A DNA stretch of 44,486 bases from Candidatus Bathyarchaeota archaeon (GCA_016927015.1 JAFGNM010000112.1:1-44486); one strand, 5' to 3'. Positions 15,251-23,328 are shown, counted from the stretch's first letter. The notes: generated from the sequence alone by a model not told the origin. Program-made: numbers and translations.

Positions 15251-16231
15251 ATGATTGTCAGAAGCATCTTGGACTTAATCGGCAACACCCCGATGGTGCA
15301 GGTAAACCGACTGCACAAGAACCCAAACCTCGAACTGTACGTGAAACTGGAAAAATTCAACATCGGAGGCTCCGTCAAAGACCGCATAGCCAAATACATG
15401 ATTGAGCAAGCCGAGAAAACCGGGCAGCTCACCAAAGACAAAACCGTCATAGAAGCCACCAGCGGCAACACCGGCATAGGCTTAGCTATGGTCTGCCGAG
15501 TAAAAGGCTACGACCTCTTCCTCGTCATGCCCGAAAACATGACCCTGGAAAGACGGCAAATCCTAAACGCCATAGGCGCAAAAATCATCCTCAGCGAAGC
15601 AGGCAAAGGCATGGACGGCGCAGAAGACCTAGCACGCAACATAGCCAGCCAAAGCCCAGACAAATATTTCATGCCCAACCAATTTGCGAATCAGGCTAAC
15701 GTGCTCGCGCATTACGAAACCACAGCCGAAGAAATCCTAAGGGACACAAACGGGAAAGTAACCCACTTCGTAGCCGGCATCGGCACCACAGGCACCCTCA
15801 TGGGCGTCTCCAAAAGACTCAAAGAACACAACCCCGACATCCAAGTAATCGCCGTAGAACCTGAAAAAGGCACATCCATCCAAGGCCTAAAAAACCTCGA
15901 AACCCAATACGTACCCGCCATCTGGAAAAAGAACCAGGTAGACGAAATCCACAAAGTAAAACCGAAAAAAGCAGAAGAAGCCGCCCGTCTACTCGCACTC
16001 CAAGAAGGCATCTTTGTTGGGCCTAGTTCAGGCGCCATATTCCACATAGCCCTAAAAAAAGCCAGCGAAATCAAAAAAGGCGTCATAGTCGCCATAGCCC
16101 CAGACGGCGGAGAAAAATACCTCTCCACCACACTCTGCGACCCAACCCTCTGCTTGAAGTGCGCACGAAAATACGGCATTCGATGCTCCTACATCGACGG
16201 AAGTCCCATATCAAAAGCACCAAACAAATAA
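15251..16231 (+). CDS. cysK: Cysteine synthase (O-acetylserine sulfhydrylase type), with Cys-rich tail
   Basis: PLP enzyme joining sulfide to an activated serine to make cysteine. Seen: LIGNTPMVQV, the PLP-lysine motif GGSVKDRIA (Lys about 43), the substrate loop TSGNTGIGLAM, the PLP phosphate loop GIGTTGTLMGV and GPSSGAIFHIA. At 326 residues it is slightly longer than the core because of a C-terminal extension with four cysteines (Cys-x4-Cys-x2-Cys-x7-Cys, LCDPTLCLKCARKYGIRC), which could bind a metal or cluster or act as a sulfur relay. The start ATG 15251 has no strong ribosome site. Codon usage here is C-rich in third position compared with neighbours. Confidence 0.93.
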   Translation: MIVRSILDLIGNTPMVQVNRLHKNPNLELYVKLEKFNIGGSVKDRIAKYMIEQAEKTGQLTKDKTVIEATSGNTGIGLAMVCRVKGYDLFLVMPENMTLERRQILNAIGAKIILSEAGKGMDGAEDLARNIASQSPDKYFMPNQFANQANVLAHYETTAEEILRDTNGKVTHFVAGIGTTGTLMGVSKRLKEHNPDIQVIAVEPEKGTSIQGLKNLETQYVPAIWKKNQVDEIHKVKPKKAEEAARLLALQEGIFVGPSSGAIFHIALKKASEIKKGVIVAIAPDGGEKYLSTTLCDPTLCLKCARKYGIRCSYIDGSPISKAPNK

Positions 16232-16333
16232 CCGCGGAACCCTCGCAAACCCAGAAGCCACTCTAGCATCGATTAATATTTTCAAGAAACACACTAAGAT
16301 GCGAAAACAGTTCAAGAAAAGAGGCTTAGAAAG

Positions 16334-16816
16334 ATGGAACACTTAACCGATCAACAAATTATCGAGTTTTTTAAACGCAGCTACAAAGCATCAGACGGAT
16401 TATGGTTCATGAAAGTAGAAGAGAAATACGGTTTCAACGCTGCCTTAGAGATAGATAAAGAAGTCTGGAAAGTCATGCCCAAAATCCAAGCACGCATGAT
16501 TAAAGCCATGCTGAGAAAAAGCGAAGGCGAAGCTGCCCTTTTAAAAAGTCTAACAACAAAGCTAACCTTAGAAGACTTCAAATTCAAAGTGGAACAAAAA
16601 GAGAACGGATTCCAAATACAAATCAGCGATTGCCCCTGGCATAATCTGATGGTGAAAAGTGTAAGAGAAAAATACTCCGAGAAAGTGGGAACAGCCATCT
16701 GCAACATCGAGTACTCTGTTTGGACTTCCGAATTTGATGAAAACACGCAGTTCACGCTTCGCACACAGAAATGTAAGGGTTCAAAACACTGCCTGCTAAC
16801 CTTTAACAGACGCTGA
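16334..16816 (+). CDS. DUF6125-type protein (possible ligand sensor)
   Basis: 160-residue soluble protein. The N-terminal pattern FFKRSYKASDGLWFMKVEEK followed by YGFNAALEIDKEVWKVMPKI, and the later DCPWHNLMVKSVREKYSEKVG with Cys residues near the end (CKGSKHCLLTF), matches an archaeal family I know as DUF6125, often found in methanogens and relatives. Function is not established. The C-terminal Cys-containing region recalls V4R-like small-molecule-binding domains, of which a clear example lies at 18162. ATG start is at 16334, after GAGG at about 16320. Confidence 0.75.
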   Translation: MEHLTDQQIIEFFKRSYKASDGLWFMKVEEKYGFNAALEIDKEVWKVMPKIQARMIKAMLRKSEGEAALLKSLTTKLTLEDFKFKVEQKENGFQIQISDCPWHNLMVKSVREKYSEKVGTAICNIEYSVWTSEFDENTQFTLRTQKCKGSKHCLLTFNRR

Positions 16817-16920
16817 CTGAACCCCGTTTACTATTTAGGCAAACTTCAGCTAACTCTAATTAGCCGCAAACCTAAAACACCCTAATCTAAACACAGCTTA
16901 GTTTCAAAAGCTACGAAGAC

Positions 16921-16974
16921 ACAAGTAAAACAAGTAAAACAAGTAAAACAAGTAAAACAAGTAAAACAAGTAAA
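16921..16974 (+). repeat. Tandem repeat, six copies of a 9-base unit
   Basis: Six perfect head-to-tail copies of ACAAGTAAA fill 16921-16974, followed by a partial copy (ACAACT). It lies about 30-110 bases before the small zinc-ribbon gene, directly upstream of its TATA box (ACATATAT, about 17002-17009). This may be slippage-prone DNA or may carry spaced protein sites. Confidence 0.9.
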
Positions 16975-17030
16975 ACAACTAAAAAAATTTAAGCAGCCAA
17001 CCACATATATTAATGGTTGGAGGGTGTGCC

Positions 17031-17252
17031 ATGGCTGTATCCAAACTCCTCCTCAATTGCCCTTATTGCGATTGGCCGTTTGAAGTTAAACCACCAGACA
17101 GCCTTCATTCCGCATACTCCTTTGAAAAACCGTTAAGAGGCAGCTTTTACGGCGAAGTTATCGAACAAAACCTTGTTTGCAAGAACCCAAAATGCAAAAA
17201 ACCCATTACACTCTACTGGTATGCACCAATGAACTACTTCAACAGAATATAA
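17031..17252 (+). CDS. Small zinc-ribbon protein, 73 residues
   Basis: Two Cys pairs, CPYC near the N-terminus and CKNPKCKK near the C-terminus, form a likely zinc ribbon. Between them is a hydrophilic linker (DWPFEVKPPDSLHSAYSF). The second ATG at 17031 is chosen because GGAGGGTG (17019-17026) lies just before it; the ATG at 17013 would add six residues. No enzymatic motif is visible. Such proteins may be nucleic-acid or protein adaptors. An upstream TATA box and the tandem repeat may control it. Confidence 0.65.
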   Translation: MAVSKLLLNCPYCDWPFEVKPPDSLHSAYSFEKPLRGSFYGEVIEQNLVCKNPKCKKPITLYWYAPMNYFNRI

Positions 17253-17311
17253 CAACTACGTGAATCCGCCCCTTGCTTCCTTGTTTTAAACTGGCTTGGA
17301 AAAGCGAAAAA

Positions 17312-18016
17312 TTACGAGATAGACTTCAAAATTATTGGGTATATCTCTTTGTTCACGTACTCCACGTACTTGCTCTTGTCCGCCAAGTTGAATATGGTCA
17401 CCGAAGCGTCTCTTGTGACGCCCACCACGTAGCCTGTCTCCTTTGACCGCGCAACAACGTACCACAAATCCCCATGCTTCGTGTAATCCTCAAACAACGT
17501 CGCGTTTACCAAGTCAGGACCATAAAGCGAAAGCTTGTTCACATTCGGAATGTCCACGTTATCAAAAAACGTTATTTTCGTATCTTCACGGTTTTTCAAG
17601 TGAAACTCCCGCAGTGTTTCAGGCGGAATCCGCGCCTCAACTATGCCGCCCACCTTGCCGAACAGAATCTCGCTGAGCTTGTTCGCTACGAGATTCGCAA
17701 CGCGCTTCTTCTCCACAATAGCCAGAAACGTCGTGTCCTCTATCTGGGCGAAGCTGAAGAGCGCCTCCACGGTGCGTGGCAAGGGCACAGTTTTGCCTCT
17801 GTGGAACACGCGCATAACGTAATCGTGCGAGTAGACGCCGCTGAGCGTGTTCTCCTTTGGCAGAAGCCCCGCTACTTCCGTTACAAGCGCAAAGTTGTAG
17901 TCGCCCTCCTCGTAAGCCTCCTCTGTGCGGTAACCATCAAGTTTCGCGGCAACATCAGCCACGGGCAACTGCTCCGCAAACCTGAAGACTTTTCCTGCAA
18001 CAACCACATGCAACAC
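17312..18016 (-). CDS. Hypothetical protein, 234 residues
   Basis: Start GTG at 18014-18016 with AGGAGA a few bases upstream. The protein is soluble, without obvious membrane helices or cysteine clusters. It begins MLHVVVAGKVFRFAEQLPV and contains beta-rich stretches such as LWYVVARSKETGYVVGVTRD. No motif identifies an activity and no family was recognised. It converges with the small zinc-ribbon gene and diverges from the V4R gene. Confidence 0.75.
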   Translation of the reverse strand: MLHVVVAGKVFRFAEQLPVADVAAKLDGYRTEEAYEEGDYNFALVTEVAGLLPKENTLSGVYSHDYVMRVFHRGKTVPLPRTVEALFSFAQIEDTTFLAIVEKKRVANLVANKLSEILFGKVGGIVEARIPPETLREFHLKNREDTKITFFDNVDIPNVNKLSLYGPDLVNATLFEDYTKHGDLWYVVARSKETGYVVGVTRDASVTIFNLADKSKYVEYVNKEIYPIILKSIS

Positions 18017-18161
18017 CTCGTCTCCTAAAATGGTAACAATGGCTGCTTATGAAACTTTGCTTAACACGTTTGCGGCTGTACGAAAAAGCAAAATGCGCTG
18101 TCCAGCTTTGTAAAAGCATAAATATGATAAGAAGCCAAAACTGACCTCTGGGGAATAAGAC

Positions 18162-18653
18162 ATGCAGTTCGAGTTTGACGCAGAAACCGGCGTTATTAAA
18201 GACAAAGTAACTGGAGAAAGATGCATAATTATCACCCAAACCAGAGTTGAAGAAGTCTGTTCAAGGCTTTCTGAAATCTTTCAATCAGGCGCCAAATTAA
18301 ACATTTTTGAAGCAGGCAAAGCAGCAGGCAAACATTTTGCGGAAGAGACATCTGACGTAACAAAGGTTGACAAAATACTGTTCCTGAAAACAGTCACGCA
18401 AAGGTTCACGGATGCCGGTTTGGGAAAAATAGAAATCATAGAATTCGATCCTGAAAAAGCCGCAGTTAAATTTAGGATCTGGAACAACTTTTTCGCTGAA
18501 CTTGGATGTGATAACTCAATGTACCGCAGCTGTATAGAAGGTTTCGTCACGGGCATTTACGAACAGATTATGAGTATAACCCCAAAGATCCAAAAAACTA
18601 AATGCGTTACGAATGGAGACCCATACTGCGAGTGGCACATGACCCTGAAGTGA
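18162..18653 (+). CDS. V4R-domain (4-vinyl reductase) protein
   Basis: Stand-alone V4R domain of 163 residues. V4R domains bind small hydrophobic or tetrapyrrole-like ligands and occur in regulators and bacteriochlorophyll enzymes. Seen: AGKAAGKHFAEE, a C-terminal YRSCIEGFVTGIYEQ helix and the closing Cys motif KCVTNGDPYCEWHM, which is diagnostic. ATG start at 18162; a TATA-like GCATAAATATG lies about 45 bases before it. No DNA-binding domain is fused, so any regulation would involve a partner protein. Confidence 0.88.
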   Translation: MQFEFDAETGVIKDKVTGERCIIITQTRVEEVCSRLSEIFQSGAKLNIFEAGKAAGKHFAEETSDVTKVDKILFLKTVTQRFTDAGLGKIEIIEFDPEKAAVKFRIWNNFFAELGCDNSMYRSCIEGFVTGIYEQIMSITPKIQKTKCVTNGDPYCEWHMTLK

Positions 18654-18770
18654 CCACAAAAGCTTTTTGCACACCACACGCCTAATTGTTTTTAAACTTG
18701 TATTTTAGGCTTGTATGGGATGATTGGTTTGCTGAGGCTCTGGGCGTACAGATTTAAGGAGAAAAGAAGA

Positions 18771-18800
18771 AAAAGGAAAGGTTGCGCGGGAGACATCGCC
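18771..18800 (+). repeat. Dispersed repeat copy 1 (module A)
   Basis: AAAAGGAAAGGTTGCGCGGG followed by AGACATCGCC. First copy of the family whose core is an A/G-rich run, then GGTTRCG, then G-rich GGGAGACAT. Confidence 0.6.
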
Positions 18801-18858
18801 AGAACCATGCAATAAAGAGATATACTCAATAATTCTGGAAGCTACCCGATAATTTTCT

Positions 18859-18880
18859 ATTTTCGCTTTCTGAATAGCTT
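18859..18880 (+). repeat. Module C copy 1
   Basis: ATTTTCGCTTTCTGAATAGC: a variant of the recurring motif ATTTTGGTTTTCTGAAYAGY. Confidence 0.45.
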
Positions 18881-18969
18881 TTTACCCTCCATTTCGGTAA
18901 CGTATTCAAACCCAACATGGAAATTATCGTTCTCTTTTAATTAAACACTAAACTGAATTTAGTAGCCAT

Positions 18970-19767
18970 TCAAGAAAATTCTTTATATGATATCGAAGTG
19001 AAAATTAGACTTATCATTGTGAGCGCGAGAATGTACACCCCAATAAATAGACCCCAAAAGTCACCGCCAGTTGAAATAATGAATGTTGCGCCCTTTACCA
19101 CCATAAAGCACATTGCAATTATTGCAAAAGCAAAATTCTTTCTCTTTAGAATCATTATGCCTCCAGTTAAGGCAAATGCAGAAACTAAGATACCGAACGC
19201 CCCGTCAGCTAAGTAAGTTACACCTTGAGTTGAAAATTGAGAACTATCAGTAAGAATGCCGCCAAAAACAAGAATGCCGGAAAAAACCATTACTATCCAC
19301 GAAGCTATAATTGTGAGGAGTCCGCCTGCAATTGGAAAACTAGTTCTCTCCGTTTTTCTTGTTTTCTCGTATTGAAAATTGTCAGTCTCTTTTTCTTCAA
19401 ACTTGACTTGTGAAGTCTCTTGCCGTTTTGCATTAATTTGTTTAGCTCTCATTGATTCCCGCCAAGTAAATAGCACCGAATAAATTATCGCATATGCAAG
19501 AGCAAGTATTCCTGATGCTAGCACAAAATTGGAAGCTGATCCATAATAAAATATTCCTTGAGCACGCCACCACGTCAGGCCACCCTGCAAATTGTCTATT
19601 TCAGACTGAGTTAATTCACCCTGATTAAGTCGTGCTTCCAAACTTTCAATCACTGAATGTGGATACCATGCTAGGAAAAAACCTGCTAATAGCAATCCAG
19701 AGGCTATGATAAATGTGAGGGTGAATTTAACCCAATGCGAAGGCATAAAAAAAGTGTTTCCAAGCAT
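18970..19767 (-). CDS. Hypothetical membrane protein, 265 residues
   Basis: Six or so hydrophobic helices: FTLTFIIASGLLLAGFFLAW near the N-terminus, then a long extracytoplasmic loop, FVLASGILALAYAIIY, a charged cytoplasmic loop (residues about 105-145, Lys/Glu-rich), then ASWIVMVFSGILVFGGIL, LVSAFALTGGIMIL, FAIIAMCFMVVKG and GLFIGVYILALTMISLIF. No family signature recognised. ATG at 19765-19767; the internal ATG encoding MPSHW is an alternative. A TATA-like CTTATATTG lies right before the first ATG. Confidence 0.7.
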   Translation of the reverse strand: MLGNTFFMPSHWVKFTLTFIIASGLLLAGFFLAWYPHSVIESLEARLNQGELTQSEIDNLQGGLTWWRAQGIFYYGSASNFVLASGILALAYAIIYSVLFTWRESMRAKQINAKRQETSQVKFEEKETDNFQYEKTRKTERTSFPIAGGLLTIIASWIVMVFSGILVFGGILTDSSQFSTQGVTYLADGAFGILVSAFALTGGIMILKRKNFAFAIIAMCFMVVKGATFIISTGGDFWGLFIGVYILALTMISLIFTSISYKEFS

Positions 19768-19790
19768 TCAATATAAGAATTATTCCTGTA

Positions 19791-19823
19791 AAAAAAGGGA
19801 AAAAGGTTACGAGTGACATAGGA
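19791..19823 (+). repeat. Dispersed repeat copy 2 (module A)
   Basis: AAAAAAGGGAAAAAGGTTAC then GAGTGACATAGG. Lies between two minus-strand genes and keeps plus-strand orientation. Confidence 0.75.
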
Positions 19824-19881
19824 AGAAAATTCTTTTCCATGCTTGCCTATAGGCTCAGATACAGTTTTTAGCCAATTGCCC

Positions 19882-20169
19882 TTAAACGGGTCTTAGATAG
19901 ATGTGAAGTTGCCCTTTCGAAACCTTTATTTCAACGCCCTTATCTGTACAGCAAGCTGCACCTTTTTCTAAAGCTGAAATGGCTAACCTATTTCGCACGC
20001 TTTTCACTGCATATGCTGCACCAAGTATTTCTTCAGCTGCCTCCTTGGTAAGCTCAATTTCAAGATGAGTCATTTTCCATCCATCAGTGTCTATTACCAC
20101 ATCCTTAACTTTGCCAATTTTCTCGTTCTCTGCAAAAACGTCTTGGTCTTTCAATTCACTAAAATTCAT
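19882..20169 (-). CDS. PRC-barrel domain protein
   Basis: A 95-residue single PRC-barrel: FSELKDQDVFAENEKIGKVK, VVIDTDGWKMTHLEIELT and the hydrophobic VRNRLAISALEKG. PRC-barrels occur in RimM, photosynthetic reaction-centre H subunits and many small archaeal proteins of unknown role, some linked to cell division. A CC pair (AACCTDKG) is unusual. The ATG start is preceded by GGAGATG (revcomp of about 20170-20180). A gap with repeat copy 3 separates it from the divergent YdeI-like gene. Confidence 0.85.
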   Translation of the reverse strand: MNFSELKDQDVFAENEKIGKVKDVVIDTDGWKMTHLEIELTKEAAEEILGAAYAVKSVRNRLAISALEKGAACCTDKGVEIKVSKGQLHIYLRPV

Positions 20170-20252
20170 TAATTCATCTCCTTGCTAAAATTTTACTTTC
20201 CTATTTCGTTTTCACACGTATAAAACGCTATGCTGTTGTCATAATACAGTAA

Positions 20253-20334
20253 CAAAAAGGAAAAAGGTTACGAGTGACATAGGAAAAATCCTTAAAACGA
20301 ACCGAGATACCTCACCTCGGCCACTTTTTCATGC
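20253..20334 (+). repeat. Dispersed repeat copy 3 (full element: modules A and B)
   Basis: Module A (20253-20283; GGTTACGAGTGACATAGG) is followed by a 17-base linker and module B (20301-20334), which forms a hairpin CCGAG...CTCGG around ATACCTCAC and continues CCACTTTTTCATGC. About 82 bases in all. It lies in a divergent promoter region. Confidence 0.75.
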
Positions 20335-20375
20335 TTTTCTTACTAATTTATAGCCTAAACCTCTAATATGCTGTT

Positions 20376-20945
20376 ATGGATAACGCACTGTCTTTCAAGG
20401 ATAGAGAAAATTGGAGAAAATGGCTTGAAAAGAATTATGATAAAGAAAGTCATATTTGGTTAGCACTTTACAAGAAAGGATCTGGAAAAAAAGGAATAAC
20501 CTTGGAAGAATCTGTGGAAGAAGCCATGTGCTTTGGCTGGATAGACGGCAAACTGAAAAGATTAGATGCTGAGAGATTCATCTTGCGATTTTCTCCTCGA
20601 AAGGCAAATAGTGTATGGTCAAAAATAAACAAGGAAAGAGCCGAGGCACTGATGAAATCAGGAAAAATGACTGAGGCTGGGTTGGCCAAAATAGAGGAAG
20701 CTAAAAAGACTGGTCTTTGGGATAATGCCTATACAAACAAAACCAAAGAGGCTATTCCTTTAGATTTGAAAGAGGCTCTTATGAAGGACAAGAAAGCGTG
20801 GGACAACTTTCAGAACTTTGCTAATAGCTATAGGAACATGTATATTGGTTGGGTCAACAATGCGAAGACGACTGAAACTCGTGTGAAAAGAATCAAGAAA
20901 ATTGTGGAACAGTCCCTGCTTGACAAGAAGTTAGTCTTTCTTTGA
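20376..20945 (+). CDS. YdeI/OmpD-associated family protein
   Basis: 189 residues with the whole family pattern: WRKWLEKNYDKESHIWLALY, LEESVEEAMCFGWIDGKLK, RFSPRKANSVWSKINKERAE, GKMTEAGLAKIEEAKKTG and LWDNAY, then an all-helical C-terminal half with Lys/Arg-rich end. The family is mostly bacterial and of uncertain function (some members are named for bacteriocin protection). Presence in an archaeal repeat-rich island suggests horizontal transfer, but composition is not strikingly different. ATG start at 20376. Confidence 0.9.
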   Translation: MDNALSFKDRENWRKWLEKNYDKESHIWLALYKKGSGKKGITLEESVEEAMCFGWIDGKLKRLDAERFILRFSPRKANSVWSKINKERAEALMKSGKMTEAGLAKIEEAKKTGLWDNAYTNKTKEAIPLDLKEALMKDKKAWDNFQNFANSYRNMYIGWVNNAKTTETRVKRIKKIVEQSLLDKKLVFL

Positions 20946-21052
20946 TGTAACCTCTGCGTTATTGGCCGTAATTCGTTTTGTATTTTGGTATTATAATGTC
21001 GGGTCGAATATCATAAATCATGAAGAGACTGTGAACTCAGCGCGGGCTAATT

Positions 21053-21120
21053 AAAAAAGGGAAAAGGTTACGTGGGACATGGTAAAAATCCTGAAAACGA
21101 ACCGAGCTACCTATCGCATG
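21053..21120 (+). repeat. Dispersed repeat copy 4 (modules A and B)
   Basis: Module A (21053-21083, GGTTACGTGGGACATGG) and a shortened module B (21099-21120, CGAACCGAGCTACCTATCGC) in the same order and spacing as in copy 3. It lies between convergent genes. Confidence 0.75.
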
Positions 21121-21138
21121 TTTTGACCTAAACACTAA

Positions 21139-21450
21139 CTACACTGCTTTTTCATACCCATAACTTGCTCTTTTTTCCTTCGAGCTGACCCACCGTTTAG
21201 GTTTATCAATCCGCGTTCTTTCGTATTCCCAAACTTCGTCAGGAGTCTCTAATTCTGAGTTGACTTCCCACTTCTCTATCACATGAAGCTTGTAATCTTT
21301 ATCGAGTTGGTGGCGTTCCATAAACTTTGCTGCTTTACCCATCGCGTTTACTAACGAGCTGCTAACAGACATAATTCTAACGTCATCTTCCAGATTACTT
21401 ATGTGCACATACACAAATTTTTTTTTCATACCCTGAACACTCAAAAACAT
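21139..21450 (-). CDS. Hypothetical protein, 103 residues
   Basis: Soluble protein: KKKFVYVHISNLEDDVRI, a helix (SSLVNAMGKAAKFMERHQLD), then YKLHVIEKWEVNSE and a basic C-terminal tail. No family recognised. Start ATG at 21448-21450, or the internal ATG at 21427-21429 (giving MKKKFVYVH), which looks more natural. A TATA-like AT-rich element precedes it closely, which would suit a leaderless message. Confidence 0.6.
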   Translation of the reverse strand: MFLSVQGMKKKFVYVHISNLEDDVRIMSVSSSLVNAMGKAAKFMERHQLDKDYKLHVIEKWEVNSELETPDEVWEYERTRIDKPKRWVSSKEKRASYGYEKAV

Positions 21451-21550
21451 AATATTAAGTTAAATTATTTTTAACAGCTTTGTTCAACCACGAACCTGTT
21501 TCAGATACAAAACCATCCAATATCCCAATTTAAATCCGATTTTAACTAAC

Positions 21551-21590
21551 AAAAAAGGGGGAAAAGGTTACGTGGGACATAGGAAAATCC
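21551..21590 (+). repeat. Dispersed repeat copy 5 (module A)
   Basis: AAAAAAGGGGGAAAAGGTTA then CGTGGGACATAGGAAAATCC. It lies 35 bases before the next gene and differs from copy 4 at a few positions only. Confidence 0.75.
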
Positions 21591-21624
21591 ATCTAAGCGT
21601 AGAAGTTGGTAAACTGAAGTAGAT

Positions 21625-22083
21625 ATGTTGATTAACTCGCTTGTTCTCTTTATCTCAGGGATTATTGATTTGACTTTTGAGTTGATAGTATTCAAGGGAG
21701 AGTATGGTAGAGGCTATCCTTCTTGGAACCATTTGCGATTTGCTGTTGTAGACTTGAACAAGTCCAAAAGCTATCCGTCAAACTTTGTTAGCCTGTTGCC
21801 GATGAGAATAGATTCTGATGGGAAGTTGCCAAGTGCTTTTACAAAGTTTTTCGGAAGCAAAAGCTTGAAAATTGCTATAGGATTGTTGACTGAATCTTTG
21901 AAGAAGGAGCATGGTTCTGAAATCAAAGCTGAGATAGAGAGAAGGCTGAAACTGCTTGAACCTAACCCGTTAATTTATGTCAAATGTCGTGTCTGCAGAA
22001 AATTCTTTAAAACTCCCAAAGAAAGGGCACGCAAGCAAAAAATCTGTTTGGAATGCCTGAAAAGACACGGCAGAAACGAATAA
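21625..22083 (+). CDS. Hypothetical protein with C-terminal Cys4 zinc motif
   Basis: 152 residues. The middle, RGYPSWNHLRFAVVDLNKSK followed by YPSNFVSLLPMRID, is a pattern I have seen in other uncharacterised archaeal proteins. A helix with GSEIKAEIERRLKLLEP comes next. The C-terminus carries CRVC and CLEC pairs (about residues 119-122 and 142-145) separated by a basic stretch, a likely zinc-binding knuckle that could touch nucleic acid. The N-terminal 20 residues are hydrophobic; translation might begin slightly later. No function can be assigned. Confidence 0.7.
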   Translation: MLINSLVLFISGIIDLTFELIVFKGEYGRGYPSWNHLRFAVVDLNKSKSYPSNFVSLLPMRIDSDGKLPSAFTKFFGSKSLKIAIGLLTESLKKEHGSEIKAEIERRLKLLEPNPLIYVKCRVCRKFFKTPKERARKQKICLECLKRHGRNE

Positions 22084-22138
22084 ACAGATATATCGATTGT
22101 GAAAAAGAAAGTTCAGGGATTTGGGAATTAGAACTTTC

Positions 22139-22169
22139 AAGGGGAAAGTTGCGCGGGAGAAATCGCCAC
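22139..22169 (+). repeat. Dispersed repeat copy 6 (module A, G-rich form)
   Basis: AAGGGGAAAGTTGCGCGGGA then GAAATCGCCAC. It belongs to the sub-form shared with copies 1 and 11 (GCGCGGGAGA-x-ATCGCC). Confidence 0.6.
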
Positions 22170-22310
22170 TTCAGTCTTAATGTGACCGGACTATACTACC
22201 GGAGCCCTATACTACTTTGGTTTCCTGTAAATCGCTACCTCATCTCGTTCGCTAAAAGCCGTCTATATCGCATAAAAATCGAAGCCTGCCTCAACGAGGT
22301 ACCTCGCTTC

Positions 22311-22331
22311 TTCGATAGTCTGAACAGCTTC
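22311..22331 (+). repeat. Module C copy 2 (partial)
   Basis: TTCGATAGTCTGAACAGCTT: shares TCTGAACAGCTTC with the copy at 25671. Confidence 0.4.
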
Positions 22332-22456
22332 TGAAAATCACAAACAATCACTACATTTCGGGCAAAACCAAAAAGACAATATTCAAGCTAAACTGAGTAA
22401 TAATTCAAATAGCTGAAGATAAAAAGGCTTAGTAATATTGAGAAAGGTGTAAAGAT

Positions 22457-23062
22457 TTGTGGCATGAATATCCTATTCCATCAGATTTTGACAAGCAAAA
22501 AGACATAATTCGAAAACTAAGGATCTGGATACAGCAACTCGAAAACAACAAGCTCATTGTCGGTTACGCATTCAACCATTATTATCAAGTTCCGCCGAAC
22601 CCAAACGAGCCAGATGAATTAAGGATCAGATTTCAATATCGCGACGAACAAAACAGAGATAGAGTAGAGAAAAAACTTGAAAACGAAATAAAGAAACTGC
22701 TACCAAACTACGTTAGACAGGAGAGGCATTGGGGTTCCGATACAACGGAGACACATGTGTTGCAAGCATACGAATTTGGAAGCAGATGTGCCTTCCTCGC
22801 TTGGGAACAAATCGAGAACGGGCGTTTTCCAGAAAGTTACTTCGCTAAAGCTTCTATCGTACAAGGCAAAGCAGGGGTTGCGGCTAAGCGGATACCATTG
22901 GAGTTTCAAACCCATTTGAGCCACGGAGTAATGAACTCTATTGGTATTCCCAAAAGCCCTGATGAAATAGCCATTTACATAAGAAATCTCATGGATTCCA
23001 CCAATTCGAGAACAAAACAAGAATTAATAAACTGGCTACAAAAAAAATGGATTGACTTTTAG
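22457..23062 (+). CDS. Hypothetical protein, 201 residues
   Basis: TTG start at 22457, supported by AGGTG about 8 bases upstream. The protein begins MWHEYPIPSDFDKQKDIIRK. It has a Tyr/Pro-rich region (AFNHYYQVPPNPNEPDELRI), a charged helix (RDRVEKKLENEIKKLLPNY) and a C-terminal helical part ending LINWLQKKWIDF. No membrane segment or catalytic motif is visible and no family was recognised. Confidence 0.7.
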   Translation: MWHEYPIPSDFDKQKDIIRKLRIWIQQLENNKLIVGYAFNHYYQVPPNPNEPDELRIRFQYRDEQNRDRVEKKLENEIKKLLPNYVRQERHWGSDTTETHVLQAYEFGSRCAFLAWEQIENGRFPESYFAKASIVQGKAGVAAKRIPLEFQTHLSHGVMNSIGIPKSPDEIAIYIRNLMDSTNSRTKQELINWLQKKWIDF

Positions 23063-23151
23063 TTTAGAACTAAAACATCGGAAGCCTTTTCACTAAGGAC
23101 GTAAGCCTCGCGCCAAAAGTGACAGCCAACACAAATATCCTCAAAAATAAA

Positions 23152-23218
23152 TGAAAAAAGAGAATTGGGTGTGGGAGACATCTCCACTGCTATCCGAGTG
23201 TACCTAACTCTACATGCG
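23152..23218 (+). repeat. Dispersed repeat copy 7 (modules A and B)
   Basis: Module A AAAAAAGAGAATTGGGTGTG then GGAGACATCTCCAC (a near-palindrome), followed by module B (23193-23218, TCCGAGTGTACCTAACTC). Confidence 0.6.
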
Positions 23219-23289
23219 TTTTGGCTACCAGGTCAAACCAAAAAGACCATTTTGGTTAGTTAGTTAAATATACATTTACCTTTCTTATG

Positions 23290-23328
23290 AAAAAATTTGG
23301 AGTTTTTGAGGGAGATATCTCCACATGC
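23290..23328 (+). repeat. Dispersed repeat copy 8 (module A, palindromic core)
   Basis: AAAAATTTGGAGTTTTTGAG then GGAGATATCTCC, a perfect 12-base palindrome, then ACATGC. It is a divergent copy recognised by core and order. Confidence 0.45.

Larger units (their letters stand above)
18654..18969. other. Convergent intergenic gap with repeat modules
   Basis: A gap of 316 bases between the V4R gene and a membrane-protein gene. It contains one copy of repeat module A (18771-18800) and one of module C (18859-18880). No gene is seen in the rest. Confidence 0.5.
22084..22456. other. Intergenic gap with decayed repeat modules
   Basis: A 373-base gap holding module A copy 6, a perfect palindrome CGAGGTACCTCG (22295-22306) resembling the hairpin of module B, and module C (22311-22331). 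An open frame of 93 codons crosses the repeats but shows no protein-like pattern. Confidence 0.5.

Noticed and set aside
22053-22334. 93-codon plus-strand frame
   Set aside because: It overlaps the end of the preceding gene and reads through repeat modules A, B-like and C; no ribosome site and no protein-like pattern.
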